DNA from: Pseudomonas tumuqii | GTDB lineage: Bacteria; Pseudomonadota; Gammaproteobacteria; Pseudomonadales; Pseudomonadaceae | Direction of reading: 5' to 3' | Length of the DNA: 64,000 bases | Assembly (NCBI RefSeq): GCF_013184545.1 | Contig: NZ_JAAOJA010000002.1 | Coordinates: forward strand, 310,001-374,000 | Part shown: positions 8,033 to 19,491 of the stretch, in pieces | Layout of the letters: each line of letters begins with the position of its first letter | Numbering within the stretch: the stretch's first letter is position 1 | Notes under the pieces: generated by a model | Seen by the model: only the letters and a program-made list of their open reading frames with translations | What the model was told of the DNA's origin: nothing | Databases searched by the model: none | Made by a program: the position numbers and the translations under genes

Positions 8033-8119
8033 ATGGATGACTATCAAGAAGAGCTGCTCGAGTCCCGTGCCTTTGACCAGGACGACGCCGAGCCGGTTGA
8101 AGACGCCACCGAGATTTGA
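8033..8119 (+). CDS. Small acidic protein, 28 residues
   Basis: ATG at 8033 preceded by GCGGGAGGA with nine-base spacing, ending TGA at 8119. The product begins MDDYQEELLESRAFDQDD and ends VEDATEI, with 12 Asp/Glu and only one basic residue. The strong ribosome site and non-random acidic composition support translation. There is no recognisable domain and no signal. It lies between the putative small RNA terminator and the convergent AraC-type gene. Function unknown. Confidence 0.6.
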   Translation: MDDYQEELLESRAFDQDDAEPVEDATEI

Positions 8120-8143
8120 ATCCCGCTCGTCCGTCACAGGTCG

Positions 8144-9181
8144 TTAGCCGGCCCGGCGTTGGGCGCGGCGGAATTCGCCCGGAGTCTGCTGGTTCCAGCG
8201 TTTGAAGGCGCGCTGGAAGGCTTCGGCCGAGGCGAAGCCGAGCAGGTAGGCGATTTCGCCGAAGGCCAGCTCGGTGTCGCGGATATAGGCCATGGCCAGG
8301 TCGCGGCGGGTTTCGTTGAGGATGCTGCGGAATTGCGTGCCTTCCTCGGCCAGCTTGCGCCGCAGGGTCCAGGTCGGCAACTGCAGGCTCGCGGCGACTT
8401 CCTGCAGGTCCGGCTCGCGGCCGTGCAGCAGTGGTCCGAGCATGCGAGTGATACGCTCGCGTAGGCTGCGGGTGCGGGTCAGGTGCTCGAGTTCTCGTTC
8501 GCAGATTGCCAGCAGCTGGTGCCAGGTGCTCGGGCAGTGCTCGGGATTGCGCAGGTTGAGCGTACTCTGCTGCAGGCGCAGTTGATTGTATTCGGCAGCG
8601 AACTCCACGGGGCAGTCGAACAGCTCGCCGTACTGCGCGCCGTAAGCGGGCGCGGGAAACTCGATCTGGATTTTTTCCACGCGCAGGCGTTGCCTGGCCA
8701 GGTTGCCCAGTTGCTGGGTCCAGCCGGCCAGCACCGAGTCGACCACGAAACGGTTGTAGGCGTTGTACGGGCTGATCGAATAGAAGCGCAACCAGGCGCC
8801 GCGGGCATCTTCGTGCAGGCTGGACTGGCCGCGGTAGTTGGAGGCATACAGCGGCTCGAAGCGGATCAGGGCGCGGGCCGCTTCGCGCACGGTGGGCGCC
8901 TGGGCCGCGGTGACGCCGGCCAGGCCGACCTGGCTCAGGCGGCTCAGGCGACCCATCAGCAGGCCGAGGCCGGGCTCGCCGGTCAGTTGGATCGCGGCGT
9001 GACCCAGGCGCATGTAGCGCGGGATCGACAGCCGTGCGCCGGGTTCGCCCAGGCGTGCGGCATCCAGGCCGAACTGCTCGAGCAGCGGCAGCGGATCCCG
9101 TCCAAGGTGCTGCACGGCGTCGGCCAGGCTGTGAATGAAGCCGACCGAGAGGTCGCCGAGGCGCACCCGTTGCGCTTTCAC
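8144..9181 (-). CDS. AraC family transcriptional regulator, OruR-like
   Basis: A 345-residue protein. Residues 25-210 match the arabinose-binding-like N-terminal domain of the OruR/ArgR AraC group (LSIPRYMRLGHAAIQLTGEP). The C-terminal HTH pair contains LQEVAASLQLPTWTLRRKLA and GEIAYLLGFASAEAFQRAFK. The start codon is GTG at 9181, overlapping the upstream TGA as GTGA, so it is co-translated with the nitrilase-fold gene. I recall the PAO1 ornithine-utilisation regulator OruR sharing architecture and a similar neighbour, so ornithine control is possible but unproven. Confidence 0.84.
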   Translation of the reverse strand: MKAQRVRLGDLSVGFIHSLADAVQHLGRDPLPLLEQFGLDAARLGEPGARLSIPRYMRLGHAAIQLTGEPGLGLLMGRLSRLSQVGLAGVTAAQAPTVREAARALIRFEPLYASNYRGQSSLHEDARGAWLRFYSISPYNAYNRFVVDSVLAGWTQQLGNLARQRLRVEKIQIEFPAPAYGAQYGELFDCPVEFAAEYNQLRLQQSTLNLRNPEHCPSTWHQLLAICERELEHLTRTRSLRERITRMLGPLLHGREPDLQEVAASLQLPTWTLRRKLAEEGTQFRSILNETRRDLAMAYIRDTELAFGEIAYLLGFASAEAFQRAFKRWNQQTPGEFRRAQRRAG

Positions 9182-10122
9182 TCGGCGCTGATCCAGAGGT
9201 TCAGCAGGTGGCTGCCCGGCGCCTGGCTGGCTTGCTCGACCTCGCGGGGGATCAGCAGGATGTCCCGCGAGGCGCCACCAATCGGCCAGTCCAGCTTGCC
9301 GCGCAGAAACAGCGCCGGGCTGCTCAGGTCGCCGTCGATCAGATGCACCCTGCTCTGCGGATAGCCGGGGCGCCAGTCGCGCTCGACCCGGTAAGCCACT
9401 GCGCCGACGCTGAGGCGTTGCGCCGGGGTGGCATCGGCTCGCCAGGGCCAGGGCTCGAGGTGCGGACTGCCCTGGATCTCGCCTTGCGGGGAAAACACCA
9501 GGCTGAGGTTGCGCAGCGGGCCTGCGCCGCTGTGCAGGCGGCCATCTTCCACGCGCGGTTCGGGCAACAGGATGGAGCCGGCCAGCAGGGTGACCTGGTA
9601 CTCGCGGGCGAGTCCGCCGAACAGTTGCTGGTAGTCCTCGGCCATCTGCTCGGCTTTCATCCGCAGCAGGGCTTCGTCCAGGCGCTCGGCATCCAGATTC
9701 AGCAGCAGCGCCTCGATGGCCAGCAGCGGGTTGCCGAGCAGCAGCCAGTCGCGCACTTCCTGACGGCTGCGGGCCTGATAGAACTCGACCTTCTCGCCAC
9801 GCGCCAGCAGCCAGGTGCCGATATGCTCGGGCAGCGCCACCAGGGTGCCGGGGCCGAGCAGGCCGGCATCCCGGGCGTTATCCAGCGCGGCGGCGAGCTT
9901 CAGGCGCAGATGGGCCGGGCTCTGGTAATCCATGGGATAGAGTTGCGGGCGGATCAGCAGCAGGTTGCCACGCGTATGCGCCGGCGCCGGCTCGCTGCTG
10001 ATCGAGCTGCGCAGGTCGGACAGGTAATGGGCGGCCGGGCGCCGTTCGGCCCAGATCAGAAAGGCAACCAGGCAGCTGCCGGCGAGCAGGGCGATCAGGA
10101 GTATCGAGAGTTTGCGCTTCAT
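9178..10122 (-). CDS. Membrane-anchored nitrilase-fold (carbon-nitrogen hydrolase-like) protein, probably inactive
   Basis: A 314-residue protein with an N-terminal hydrophobic anchor (residues 5-24) and a periplasmic domain resembling carbon-nitrogen hydrolases: LVALPEHIGTWLL carries the first catalytic-type Glu, and REYQVTLLAGS and LSLVFSPQGEIQG follow in the expected order. The next segment reads SPHLEPWPWR, where the catalytic Lys expected two residues before His is Ser. No Cys occurs outside the membrane anchor, so the catalytic Cys is absent. It is probably a binding or structural relative. It precedes and overlaps the OruR-like regulator by four bases. Confidence 0.7.
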   Translation of the reverse strand: MKRKLSILLIALLAGSCLVAFLIWAERRPAAHYLSDLRSSISSEPAPAHTRGNLLLIRPQLYPMDYQSPAHLRLKLAAALDNARDAGLLGPGTLVALPEHIGTWLLARGEKVEFYQARSRQEVRDWLLLGNPLLAIEALLLNLDAERLDEALLRMKAEQMAEDYQQLFGGLAREYQVTLLAGSILLPEPRVEDGRLHSGAGPLRNLSLVFSPQGEIQGSPHLEPWPWRADATPAQRLSVGAVAYRVERDWRPGYPQSRVHLIDGDLSSPALFLRGKLDWPIGGASRDILLIPREVEQASQAPGSHLLNLWISAE

Positions 10123-10191
10123 GGCTGCAGGGTAGGTTGTCGGGTGGGTGCTTGCCAAGGGCTGGCGTTAATTTTGATCATCAAGTTGTGA

Positions 10192-12785
<2,594 letters not shown>

Positions 12786-12869
12786 CCGATTGCACCAAAC
12801 CCATCACATTTTCGCTCTGTCGCCGGCTCGTTCGAGCGTGGCGGCCGAGTGACTGCCAACCCAGTCACA

Positions 12870-12897
12870 TTGCCGCTATCGGCTTTTCCCCTAGACT
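12870..12897 (+). promoter_or_regulatory. Candidate sigma70 promoter for the coiled-coil gene
   Basis: TTGCCG at 12870-12875 and TAGACT at 12892-12897 are spaced by 16 bases. The implied leader before the gene at 13052 is about 150 bases. The rest of the 266-base gap (12786-13051) shows nothing else I can support. Confidence 0.4.
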
Positions 12898-13051
12898 TGC
12901 CTGAACAAAGGAATGACGGCTGTAGTGCGGGCTTCCTCTTCGCTGTGGGGTATCTCGCTGAACCGTGGCAGACGGTTGTGAGCAGAGCGTTCGTATGATC
13001 GCTCGTTTCCTGCGTTAGCTGATTCCACCGTATTGGCCTAGAGGGAAACCG

Positions 13052-14422
13052 ATGAGCATGCAGAACAAGCCGCAGATGGTTGAGGCCGTGATGTTCTTCA
13101 GTGAACGCGGTGGCGTCTGCAAGCAGATGTTCTTTGCCGAGTTCGAGGCCTTGCTCGATGGCGTGGTCAACATGCCGGAGTTCGCCGATCAGCAGATGCG
13201 CATTGCCTATGTGGCGATCAATCCGCGCCTGTTGATCCGGGCGGCGGTGTTCTTCTATCTGGACTTCGACGAGAAAGGCGCGCCGGACTCGGGCTGGAAT
13301 ATTCCCCTGCAGCACCTGTCCGAGCGTGCCGGCCGTGGCCCCGACCTCGGTGCCGGGCCGATTCGGCTGGCCTGCCGCAGTCAGTGCCCGGTGTCCTGGC
13401 ACCAGATGCATCTGTGGGATCCGAACCTGGCCCCTGGACACAATGACCTGGTATTGCTGCGTGATGCCGTCAAGCGCAACAACCTGGGCTTGCTGGTCGA
13501 GGACGACAGCACCCAGGCGGTTGCTCCCGAGCGCTTGCACATGGCGTCGGAAGACAAGTGGTATGCGCCCGATGCGGCCGCGGACATGGCCGGTAAAGTC
13601 GCCGAGACGATGGATCAGCAACACCGCCTGAAGACCGCGCAACTGATCAAGCAGCAGCGCTTGCGCATCAGCAGTCTGAGCCAGCAACACGAAGAGGAAG
13701 TGGCCAAGCTCAAGTTGGCCCATGAACAGCAGGGCAAGAGTCTTCAGGCGCAGGCGAGCGAGTTGCGTCAGGCATTGCGCCAGCAACAGGAGTTGAATGC
13801 CACCCTCAAGGCGCAATTGGCCGCTCAGGCGGCCAGCATGCAGTCGTTCCGCGAGGAAATGACCGAGCAGATGCGCGAGCTGGAGCGTCATGATCGGACC
13901 GAAAGCGAGATTCTGCGCGTCCAGTTCGAGAATGAACTGCAAGCCAAGATCGCCTCGGCGGTGGCCGAGTACAAGGAGCAAGTCGCCATTCGCGATGTCG
14001 AACTTGCCTACCGCAATGAACAGGACGCGCAGTTGCACGAGGAAGTCGAGCGGCTCAAGCATGAGCGCGACGAACTGGCCGGCCAGGGTGGCGAGCAGAT
14101 TCTCGAGCGCTTGGCCTCGCTCGGTGTGGTCTTCGTGGTCTATCACCCTGGCGCCGGGCACCTGACCATTCCCTTGCAGGACATCGGCAGTTATCGGGCC
14201 AATCCCATGGCCTATGCCGCGGCCAAGTGTTTCGTTTCCGAAGTGCAGTACCGCCAGTGGCTGGCGCACTACCAGCAACCGAATTGCGAGGCGGCGCTGC
14301 CCAGCGGTCAGCGCTGCGCCATTCCGATCGACCGGGTCGACACCCCGAGCCGTTTCACCGTCGGCAACTCCAACTGCTGCGAGCGGCACAAGGCTGGTAG
14401 CCGCTTGCGCACAGTCGGTTAA
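13052..14422 (+). CDS. Coiled-coil protein with C-terminal Cys/His cluster
   Basis: A 456-residue cytoplasmic protein. The N-terminal 190 residues are globular (MVEAVMFFSERGGVCKQMFF near the start). Residues about 195-350 are a long Gln/Glu/Lys-rich coiled coil (for example LSQQHEEEVAKLKLAHEQQ). The last 100 residues form a second globular domain ending in a possible metal site (NCEAAL, QRCAIP, NSNCCERHK: four Cys and a His). Orthologues are sometimes labelled chromosome-partitioning-like, but no Walker motif is present, so I do not adopt that name. The same-strand PLP-enzyme frame begins three bases after its stop. Confidence 0.75.
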   Translation: MSMQNKPQMVEAVMFFSERGGVCKQMFFAEFEALLDGVVNMPEFADQQMRIAYVAINPRLLIRAAVFFYLDFDEKGAPDSGWNIPLQHLSERAGRGPDLGAGPIRLACRSQCPVSWHQMHLWDPNLAPGHNDLVLLRDAVKRNNLGLLVEDDSTQAVAPERLHMASEDKWYAPDAAADMAGKVAETMDQQHRLKTAQLIKQQRLRISSLSQQHEEEVAKLKLAHEQQGKSLQAQASELRQALRQQQELNATLKAQLAAQAASMQSFREEMTEQMRELERHDRTESEILRVQFENELQAKIASAVAEYKEQVAIRDVELAYRNEQDAQLHEEVERLKHERDELAGQGGEQILERLASLGVVFVVYHPGAGHLTIPLQDIGSYRANPMAYAAAKCFVSEVQYRQWLAHYQQPNCEAALPSGQRCAIPIDRVDTPSRFTVGNSNCCERHKAGSRLRTVG

Positions 14423-14425
14423 GAC

Positions 14426-15361
14426 TTGCCGCTGGTTGACCCCGATTGGGCGCCGAGGGCGCCGCTCGAGCCGTTGCGCCTGGATTGGCTGGCGGCGGCC
14501 GAGGTCGAACTGGCGGTGTTACGCCTGGATCTGATCGATCCGCTGATCAGCGGCAACAAATGGTTCAAGCTGGCGCCCTACCTGCAAGCGGCCTGCGCTG
14601 TCGGCGCCGAGGGGCTGATCAGTCTTGGCGGCGCCCATTCCAATCACCTGCATGCACTGGCCGCTGCGGGCAAGCGCTTCGACTTTCCCACGGTTGGTTT
14701 GCTCCGCGGCACGCCGCAGGACACGCCTACCGTGCGCGATCTGCAGCGCTTCGGCATGCAGCTGCACTGGCTCGGTTATGGCGGTTATCGTGCCCGCCAT
14801 CAGGCGGATTTTTGGGGCCCGTGGCGTGAGCGCTACCGCAACCTGCATCCGGTGCCCGAGGGCGGCGGCGGTTTGCCGGGGGCCATGGGCTGTAGCGGGC
14901 TGGTGAGTCAGGTGCAGGAACAACTGGGCGCGCTCGGTTGGGTGGATTATCACGGCTGGTGGCTGGCTGCGGGCACGGGAACGACCCTGGCGGGGCTGGT
15001 GCTGGGCGAAGCGGGCGCTCATCCGGTCTACGGCGCGGTGGCGGTGCCGGACGATCATGGCGTGGCGCACCAGGTGCGGGCGATTCTCGATGAGGCGCAG
15101 GCACCGGATTGCACCTACCAGTTGCTGGATGCCAGCCGCGGCGGTTTTGCCAAGGTCGATGCGGCGCTGCTGGAGTTTCTCCTGGCCAGCGAAGCGGCCA
15201 GTGGGCTGGCGCTGGAACCGCTGTATACGGCCAAGGCGCTAATGGCGTTGCGTCAGCGCGTCGAGGCCGGTTACTTTGAGCGCGGCAGTCGCCTGGTGTT
15301 CGTGCATACCGGCGGCTTGCAGGGACGCGCCGCGGCGTTGCGCCAGTATGAACGGTTGTGA
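14426..15361 (+). CDS. PLP-dependent ACC deaminase / D-cysteine desulfhydrase family protein
   Basis: A 311-residue fold-type II PLP enzyme. The PLP Lys lies in LISGNKWFKL (about residue 45), followed by LGGAHSNHLHALAA and the phosphate-binding-like AAGTGTTLAG. The most likely activities are D-cysteine desulfhydrase or a related deaminase; true ACC deaminase cannot be separated by eye. The start appears to be TTG at 14426, three bases after the previous stop and with only a weak ribosome site, so translation may depend on coupling. Confidence 0.8.
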   Translation: MPLVDPDWAPRAPLEPLRLDWLAAAEVELAVLRLDLIDPLISGNKWFKLAPYLQAACAVGAEGLISLGGAHSNHLHALAAAGKRFDFPTVGLLRGTPQDTPTVRDLQRFGMQLHWLGYGGYRARHQADFWGPWRERYRNLHPVPEGGGGLPGAMGCSGLVSQVQEQLGALGWVDYHGWWLAAGTGTTLAGLVLGEAGAHPVYGAVAVPDDHGVAHQVRAILDEAQAPDCTYQLLDASRGGFAKVDAALLEFLLASEAASGLALEPLYTAKALMALRQRVEAGYFERGSRLVFVHTGGLQGRAAALRQYERL

Positions 15362-15414
15362 ACACGCGCTATTTGCGCGCCCTCCGAGTCTTGACCAGCG
15401 GAGCCTGGATACCC

Positions 15415-16524
15415 ATGAGTGACCCCCTGAATCCCGAACAGTTGCGCAGTTTTACGCCGCTCAATGCACTGTCCGATCAGCAGTGGCGGGAGCTGCGCAG
15501 TCAGTTGGTACCGCAGCCGCTACTGGCCGGGCAGCTGCTCTTTCGCCACGGCGACCAGGCGGGCCTGACCTACTACCTGCTCGCCGGCGAATTGCTGCTG
15601 CAGACGGCCGATGGCCAGCAGCAGCGTCTGCTCGCCGGCAGTGCGGCCAGTTGCCACCCGCTGTCGCCCAGCTTGCCGCGTCTGCATGAAGTGCGTGCCG
15701 TCACCGATGCCAGCCTGCTGGCGGTGGACACGGCCACCCTTGACCGGCTGCTGACCTGGCGTCTGGCCTATCAGGATTTGCTCCTCGAGCTTGGCCAGAA
15801 CCATGCCGATGTGGCGTGGCTGGAGCGTCTTCTGGAGAATCCCGTATTCGCCAAGGTGCCACCGAGCAATGTGCGCACCATGCTTGAGCGTCTGCAGCGC
15901 ATCGAACTGGCCGCGGGCACAACCCTGTTGCGTGAAGGGGAGTCCGGCGATTGCTGTTATTTCCTCGAAAGCGGTCGCGCCGAAGTGATTCGCGGCGCCG
16001 GCAGCGAGCAGCAGGTGTTGGCCGAGCTGGAGGTGGGCGCCTGTTTCGGTGAAGAGGCCTTGCTCGCCGACCGCCCGCGCAATGCCACGGTGACGCTGAT
16101 CGAGGATGGCGTGGTGTTGCGCCTCGCGCGTCAGGATTTCTTCTCGTTGCTCAAGGCTCCGGTGGTCGACGACGTTGCCCTGGGCGAGGCGGCTCGCCTG
16201 TTGGCGGCCGGCGCACAGTGGCTGGACGTGCGCCTGCAAGAGGAATACGAGCAGGCCCATGCCCTGGAGTCCCTGCATATGCCGTTGCAGCTCCTGCGCC
16301 TGAAGGCGCGGCTGCTGGATAAGGCGCGCACCTATCTGTGCTATTGCGACAGTGGCAAGCGCAGCGCCAGTGCGGTGTTCTTGCTCGCGCAGCTGGGCTT
16401 CACGGCCTATGTCCTGCGCGACGGTTTGGACGTGCTGCCGGCGGTGCAGCGCGATGCCTTGCTGTGCGAAAGCGGCTCGGGTTACCTGGCGCGGTCGGGC
16501 GGGCGTACCGAGCGCAGCGGCTGA
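15415..16524 (+). CDS. Tandem cyclic-nucleotide-binding-fold domains fused to rhodanese
   Basis: A 369-residue cytoplasmic protein. Residues about 20-130 and 145-260 are two cNMP-binding beta-barrels. The second keeps the phosphate-binding cassette pattern (CFGEEALLADRPRNATV, with Gly-Glu and Arg); the first lacks it. Residues about 270-350 are a rhodanese domain with the active loop CDSGKRSAS, so the sulfur-carrying Cys is present. There is no DNA-binding HTH, so this is not a CRP regulator. I chose ATG 15415 over a GTG at 15358. It is convergent with the DUF1853 gene. Confidence 0.83.
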   Translation: MSDPLNPEQLRSFTPLNALSDQQWRELRSQLVPQPLLAGQLLFRHGDQAGLTYYLLAGELLLQTADGQQQRLLAGSAASCHPLSPSLPRLHEVRAVTDASLLAVDTATLDRLLTWRLAYQDLLLELGQNHADVAWLERLLENPVFAKVPPSNVRTMLERLQRIELAAGTTLLREGESGDCCYFLESGRAEVIRGAGSEQQVLAELEVGACFGEEALLADRPRNATVTLIEDGVVLRLARQDFFSLLKAPVVDDVALGEAARLLAAGAQWLDVRLQEEYEQAHALESLHMPLQLLRLKARLLDKARTYLCYCDSGKRSASAVFLLAQLGFTAYVLRDGLDVLPAVQRDALLCESGSGYLARSGGRTERSG

Positions 16525-16539
16525 CGGCTGTCCGCGGCG

Positions 16540-17499
16540 CTATTGCTCGGCGGGTGCGGGCATGGCTGCCGGCCAGTCATCGCTGACCAGAAACACCCGC
16601 TCCGCCTCCTGCCAGTCATCCTGCGGGCTGTGCTGCAGCTTCACCAGTAATTGCGCCTTGGCCTGCGGCTGCAGGGCGTGTAACCAGTCTTGCAACTTCT
16701 CGGCGGGCCACAGCTCGGCCCGGCCAATTCGCGCCGGTGCCAGCCAGGCTGCGCGTGGTAAAGGCTGCCAGCAGCCGTCGCTGTTCTGGGCGGCGAAGGT
16801 CGGCCAGTCACGCCGGTACAGCCAGCGGCCGGTCAAGTGCTGCGGATTGGCGCCGGGAGGCGGCAGGCACGGTTTCGGCCAGGGATAGAACAGGTAACCG
16901 CCGAGCCAGAGTGCCGCCTGGGCATTGCCCAGGTCGAGTTCGGCCAGCGCCGGGCGGGCTTCGCCGCGGGCCGACATGGGCAGCTGGTGCTGGCTGAGAT
17001 GATCGAGCTTGATATCCAGGCGGTCGTGGCTGCCCGGGCCGATCCAGTGGGCGAGTTCGGCACCGCTTTGCTGTTGCGGGCCGAGGTAGAGTTTGATCGC
17101 CAGTTCCAGGTGGTGCACGCCTTCCTCGTCGCGTAGCAGCAAGTCGAGTTCGCCGAGGGTCTGGCCGTTTTGGCGGATCGGCAGATTGGCCGCCAGCAGC
17201 TCGATACCGGGGGCGGCGTGCAGGGCGAATTGCCAGAGACGTTCGTAATACAGGCCCAGGCGCCGCACCGAACTCTGCGCCAGCCAGTCCAGCAGACTGC
17301 CTGGATCCTGGTCGAGGCGGGCCAGCCAGTCGGCCAGCATGCCCGGCGCACGGCTCCATTGGCTGGCGCTGAGCGGGTGGCGTTGCGGCCACGGCAGGCT
17401 GCTCAGCAGCGGCGGTGAAAGCAGTACCCAGGCCAGATCCCGCACCACGGGTTGGCGCAGTTGCTGCTGCAGGTCGGTAAGCGCGGGAAAAGGCGTCAT
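16540..17499 (-). CDS. DUF1853 family protein
   Basis: A 319-residue protein matching the DUF1853 family in length and features: LGELDLLLRDEEGVHHLELAIKLY, then LDIKLDHLSQHQL. The acidic-Glu-x-Lys layout (DLLL…ELAIK) recalls PD-(D/E)XK nuclease-type cores, but that is only a resemblance. In PAO1 a DUF1853 gene sits beside nadK (memory). It is convergent with the cNMP/rhodanese gene, with a 15-base gap. Confidence 0.82.
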   Translation of the reverse strand: MTPFPALTDLQQQLRQPVVRDLAWVLLSPPLLSSLPWPQRHPLSASQWSRAPGMLADWLARLDQDPGSLLDWLAQSSVRRLGLYYERLWQFALHAAPGIELLAANLPIRQNGQTLGELDLLLRDEEGVHHLELAIKLYLGPQQQSGAELAHWIGPGSHDRLDIKLDHLSQHQLPMSARGEARPALAELDLGNAQAALWLGGYLFYPWPKPCLPPPGANPQHLTGRWLYRRDWPTFAAQNSDGCWQPLPRAAWLAPARIGRAELWPAEKLQDWLHALQPQAKAQLLVKLQHSPQDDWQEAERVFLVSDDWPAAMPAPAEQ

Positions 17500-17641
17500 C
17501 GTTCGAGCATAGCGCCAAATCCGTGCTCAGGCGGTGGTGACCCTGCACGCTTTGGCTCGGCGCAAATGCCGCGAGTTTGCTGCTGCCGCAGGCTTTCGCC
17601 CATAATCGAGCCTCTCTAGATCCAGAGCCTGCGGGAGCACC

Positions 17642-18532
17642 ATGGACCAATTTCGTAATATCGGCATCATCGGCCGTCTGGGTAGCACCCAGGTGCTGGA
17701 TACCATCCGCCGGTTGAAAAGGTTTCTGATCGACCGTCACCTGCATGTGATTCTCGAAGACACCATCGCCGAAGTATTGCCGGGTCATGGCTTGCAAACC
17801 TCCTCGCGCAAGATTCTCGGCGAGGTCTGCGACCTGGTCATCGTCGTCGGCGGCGACGGCAGCATGCTCGGCGCGGCCCGCGCACTGGCGCGGCACAAGG
17901 TGCCGGTGCTGGGGGTAAACCGCGGCAGCCTGGGCTTTCTCACCGATATCCGCCCGGATGAACTGGAGCTCAAGGTCGCCCAGGTGCTGGAAGGCAACTA
18001 CCTGACCGAGAACCGTTTCCTGCTGGAGGCTGAAGTGCGTCGGCATGGCGAAGCGATCGGCCAGGGCGATGCGCTCAACGACGTGGTGCTGCACCCGGGC
18101 AAGTCGACGCGGATGATCGAATTCGAGTTGTACATCGATGGCCAGTTCGTCTGCAGCCAGAAGGCCGATGGCCTGATCGTCGCCACACCGACCGGCTCCA
18201 CCGCCTATGCGCTGTCCGCCGGCGGGCCGATCATGCACCCCAAGCTGGATGCCATGGTCATCGTGCCGATGTACCCGCATACGCTGTCCAGCCGGCCGAT
18301 CGTGGTGGATGGCAACAGCGAGCTGAAAATCGTCGTGTCCAAGGATCTGCAGATCTACCCGCAGGTTTCCTGCGATGGCCAGAATCACTTCACCTGCGCC
18401 CCCGGCGATACCGTCACGGTGAGCAAGAAGCCGCAGAAGCTGTGTCTGATCCATCCGCTCGATCACAACTACTACGAGGTCTGCCGCAACAAGCTGGGTT
18501 GGGGCAGTCGGCTCGGGGGCGGGAGTGACTGA
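17642..18532 (+). CDS. nadK: NAD kinase
   Basis: A 296-residue enzyme that phosphorylates NAD to NADP using ATP. The signature LVIVVGGDGSMLGAAR is near residues 65-80, followed by GVNRGSLGFLTD and KADGLIVATPTGSTAYALSAGG. Length is typical. The stop overlaps the next ATG as TGATG, starting a tightly coupled chain of genes. Confidence 0.97.
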   Translation: MDQFRNIGIIGRLGSTQVLDTIRRLKRFLIDRHLHVILEDTIAEVLPGHGLQTSSRKILGEVCDLVIVVGGDGSMLGAARALARHKVPVLGVNRGSLGFLTDIRPDELELKVAQVLEGNYLTENRFLLEAEVRRHGEAIGQGDALNDVVLHPGKSTRMIEFELYIDGQFVCSQKADGLIVATPTGSTAYALSAGGPIMHPKLDAMVIVPMYPHTLSSRPIVVDGNSELKIVVSKDLQIYPQVSCDGQNHFTCAPGDTVTVSKKPQKLCLIHPLDHNYYEVCRNKLGWGSRLGGGSD

Positions 18533-19491
18533 TGCACCTCGATCCCGCGCGTGGCTATGACCTGATTGGCGATGTTCATGGTTGTGCACTGACCCTCGAA
18601 CGCTTGCTCGATACCCTCGGTTATCGGCGCCAGGACGGTGTCTGGCGCCATCCGCGGCGCATGGCGATTTTTCTCGGTGACCTGGTCGACCGCGGTCCGC
18701 GTATCCGCGAAGCCCTGCATCTGGTGCATGACATGGTCCGGGCCGGCGAGGCGTTGTGCATCATGGGCAATCACGAATTCTATGCCCTCGGCTGGAGCAC
18801 CCTGGCCGCGCCCGGCAGCGGCCAGCACTATGTGCGCGAGCACACGCCGCGGCATGCCCGGCTGATCAAGGAGACCCTGGAGCAGTTCGCGGCCTATCCC
18901 GCGGAATGGTCCGAGTTTCTCGCCTGGTTCTACGAATTGCCGTTGTTCATCGATGCCGGGCATTTCCGCGTGGTGCATGCCTGCTGGGACGCCGGCCTGA
19001 TCGAGCCGTTGCGCGCGCAGTTTGCCGACGCCTGCATCGACGAGCATTTCCTCCAGGCCTCGGCGGTGCCGGGCAGTTTTGCCAATACCGCCCTCGATCG
19101 TCTGCTGCGCGGCACCGACATGCGCCTGCCGCACGGCTTGACCTTGACCAGTGGCGAGGGTTTCACCCGTGCGCATTTTCGCACCAAGTTCTGGGAGGAG
19201 GATCCGCAGACCTACGGCGATATCGTCTTCCAGCCCGATGCCTTGCCGGAGCTGGCCGCCCAAACGCCGCTGAGCGAACTGCAAAAAAACGAGCTGCTGC
19301 GCTATGGCGCCGATCAGCCACTGCTGTTCGTCGGTCATTACTGGTGCAGCGGCAAGCCGGCACCGATTCGCCCCAACCTGGCCTGTCTGGATTACAGCGC
19401 GGTGTTGAACGGCAAGCTGGTGGCCTATCGGCTGGATCAGGAGACGCGCCTGGATCCGCACAAGTTCGTCTGGGTCGAGGTACAGCCATGA
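18532..19491 (+). CDS. PPP-type metallophosphoesterase
   Basis: A 319-residue calcineurin-like phosphoesterase. All metal motifs are present: LIGDVHGCALTLERLL, FLGDLVDRGPRI, IMGNHEFYALG and VGHYWCSG. No signal peptide is seen. The enzyme may be a protein or nucleotide phosphatase (PrpA/ApaH-like), but the substrate is unknown. It is translationally coupled on both sides (TGATG with nadK, ATGA with the rhomboid gene). Confidence 0.88.
   Translation: MHLDPARGYDLIGDVHGCALTLERLLDTLGYRRQDGVWRHPRRMAIFLGDLVDRGPRIREALHLVHDMVRAGEALCIMGNHEFYALGWSTLAAPGSGQHYVREHTPRHARLIKETLEQFAAYPAEWSEFLAWFYELPLFIDAGHFRVVHACWDAGLIEPLRAQFADACIDEHFLQASAVPGSFANTALDRLLRGTDMRLPHGLTLTSGEGFTRAHFRTKFWEEDPQTYGDIVFQPDALPELAAQTPLSELQKNELLRYGADQPLLFVGHYWCSGKPAPIRPNLACLDYSAVLNGKLVAYRLDQETRLDPHKFVWVEVQP

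Noticed and set aside
13052..14422. Chromosome-partitioning ParA/SMC assignment
   Set aside because: A coiled coil is present, but there is no Walker A or signature motif.
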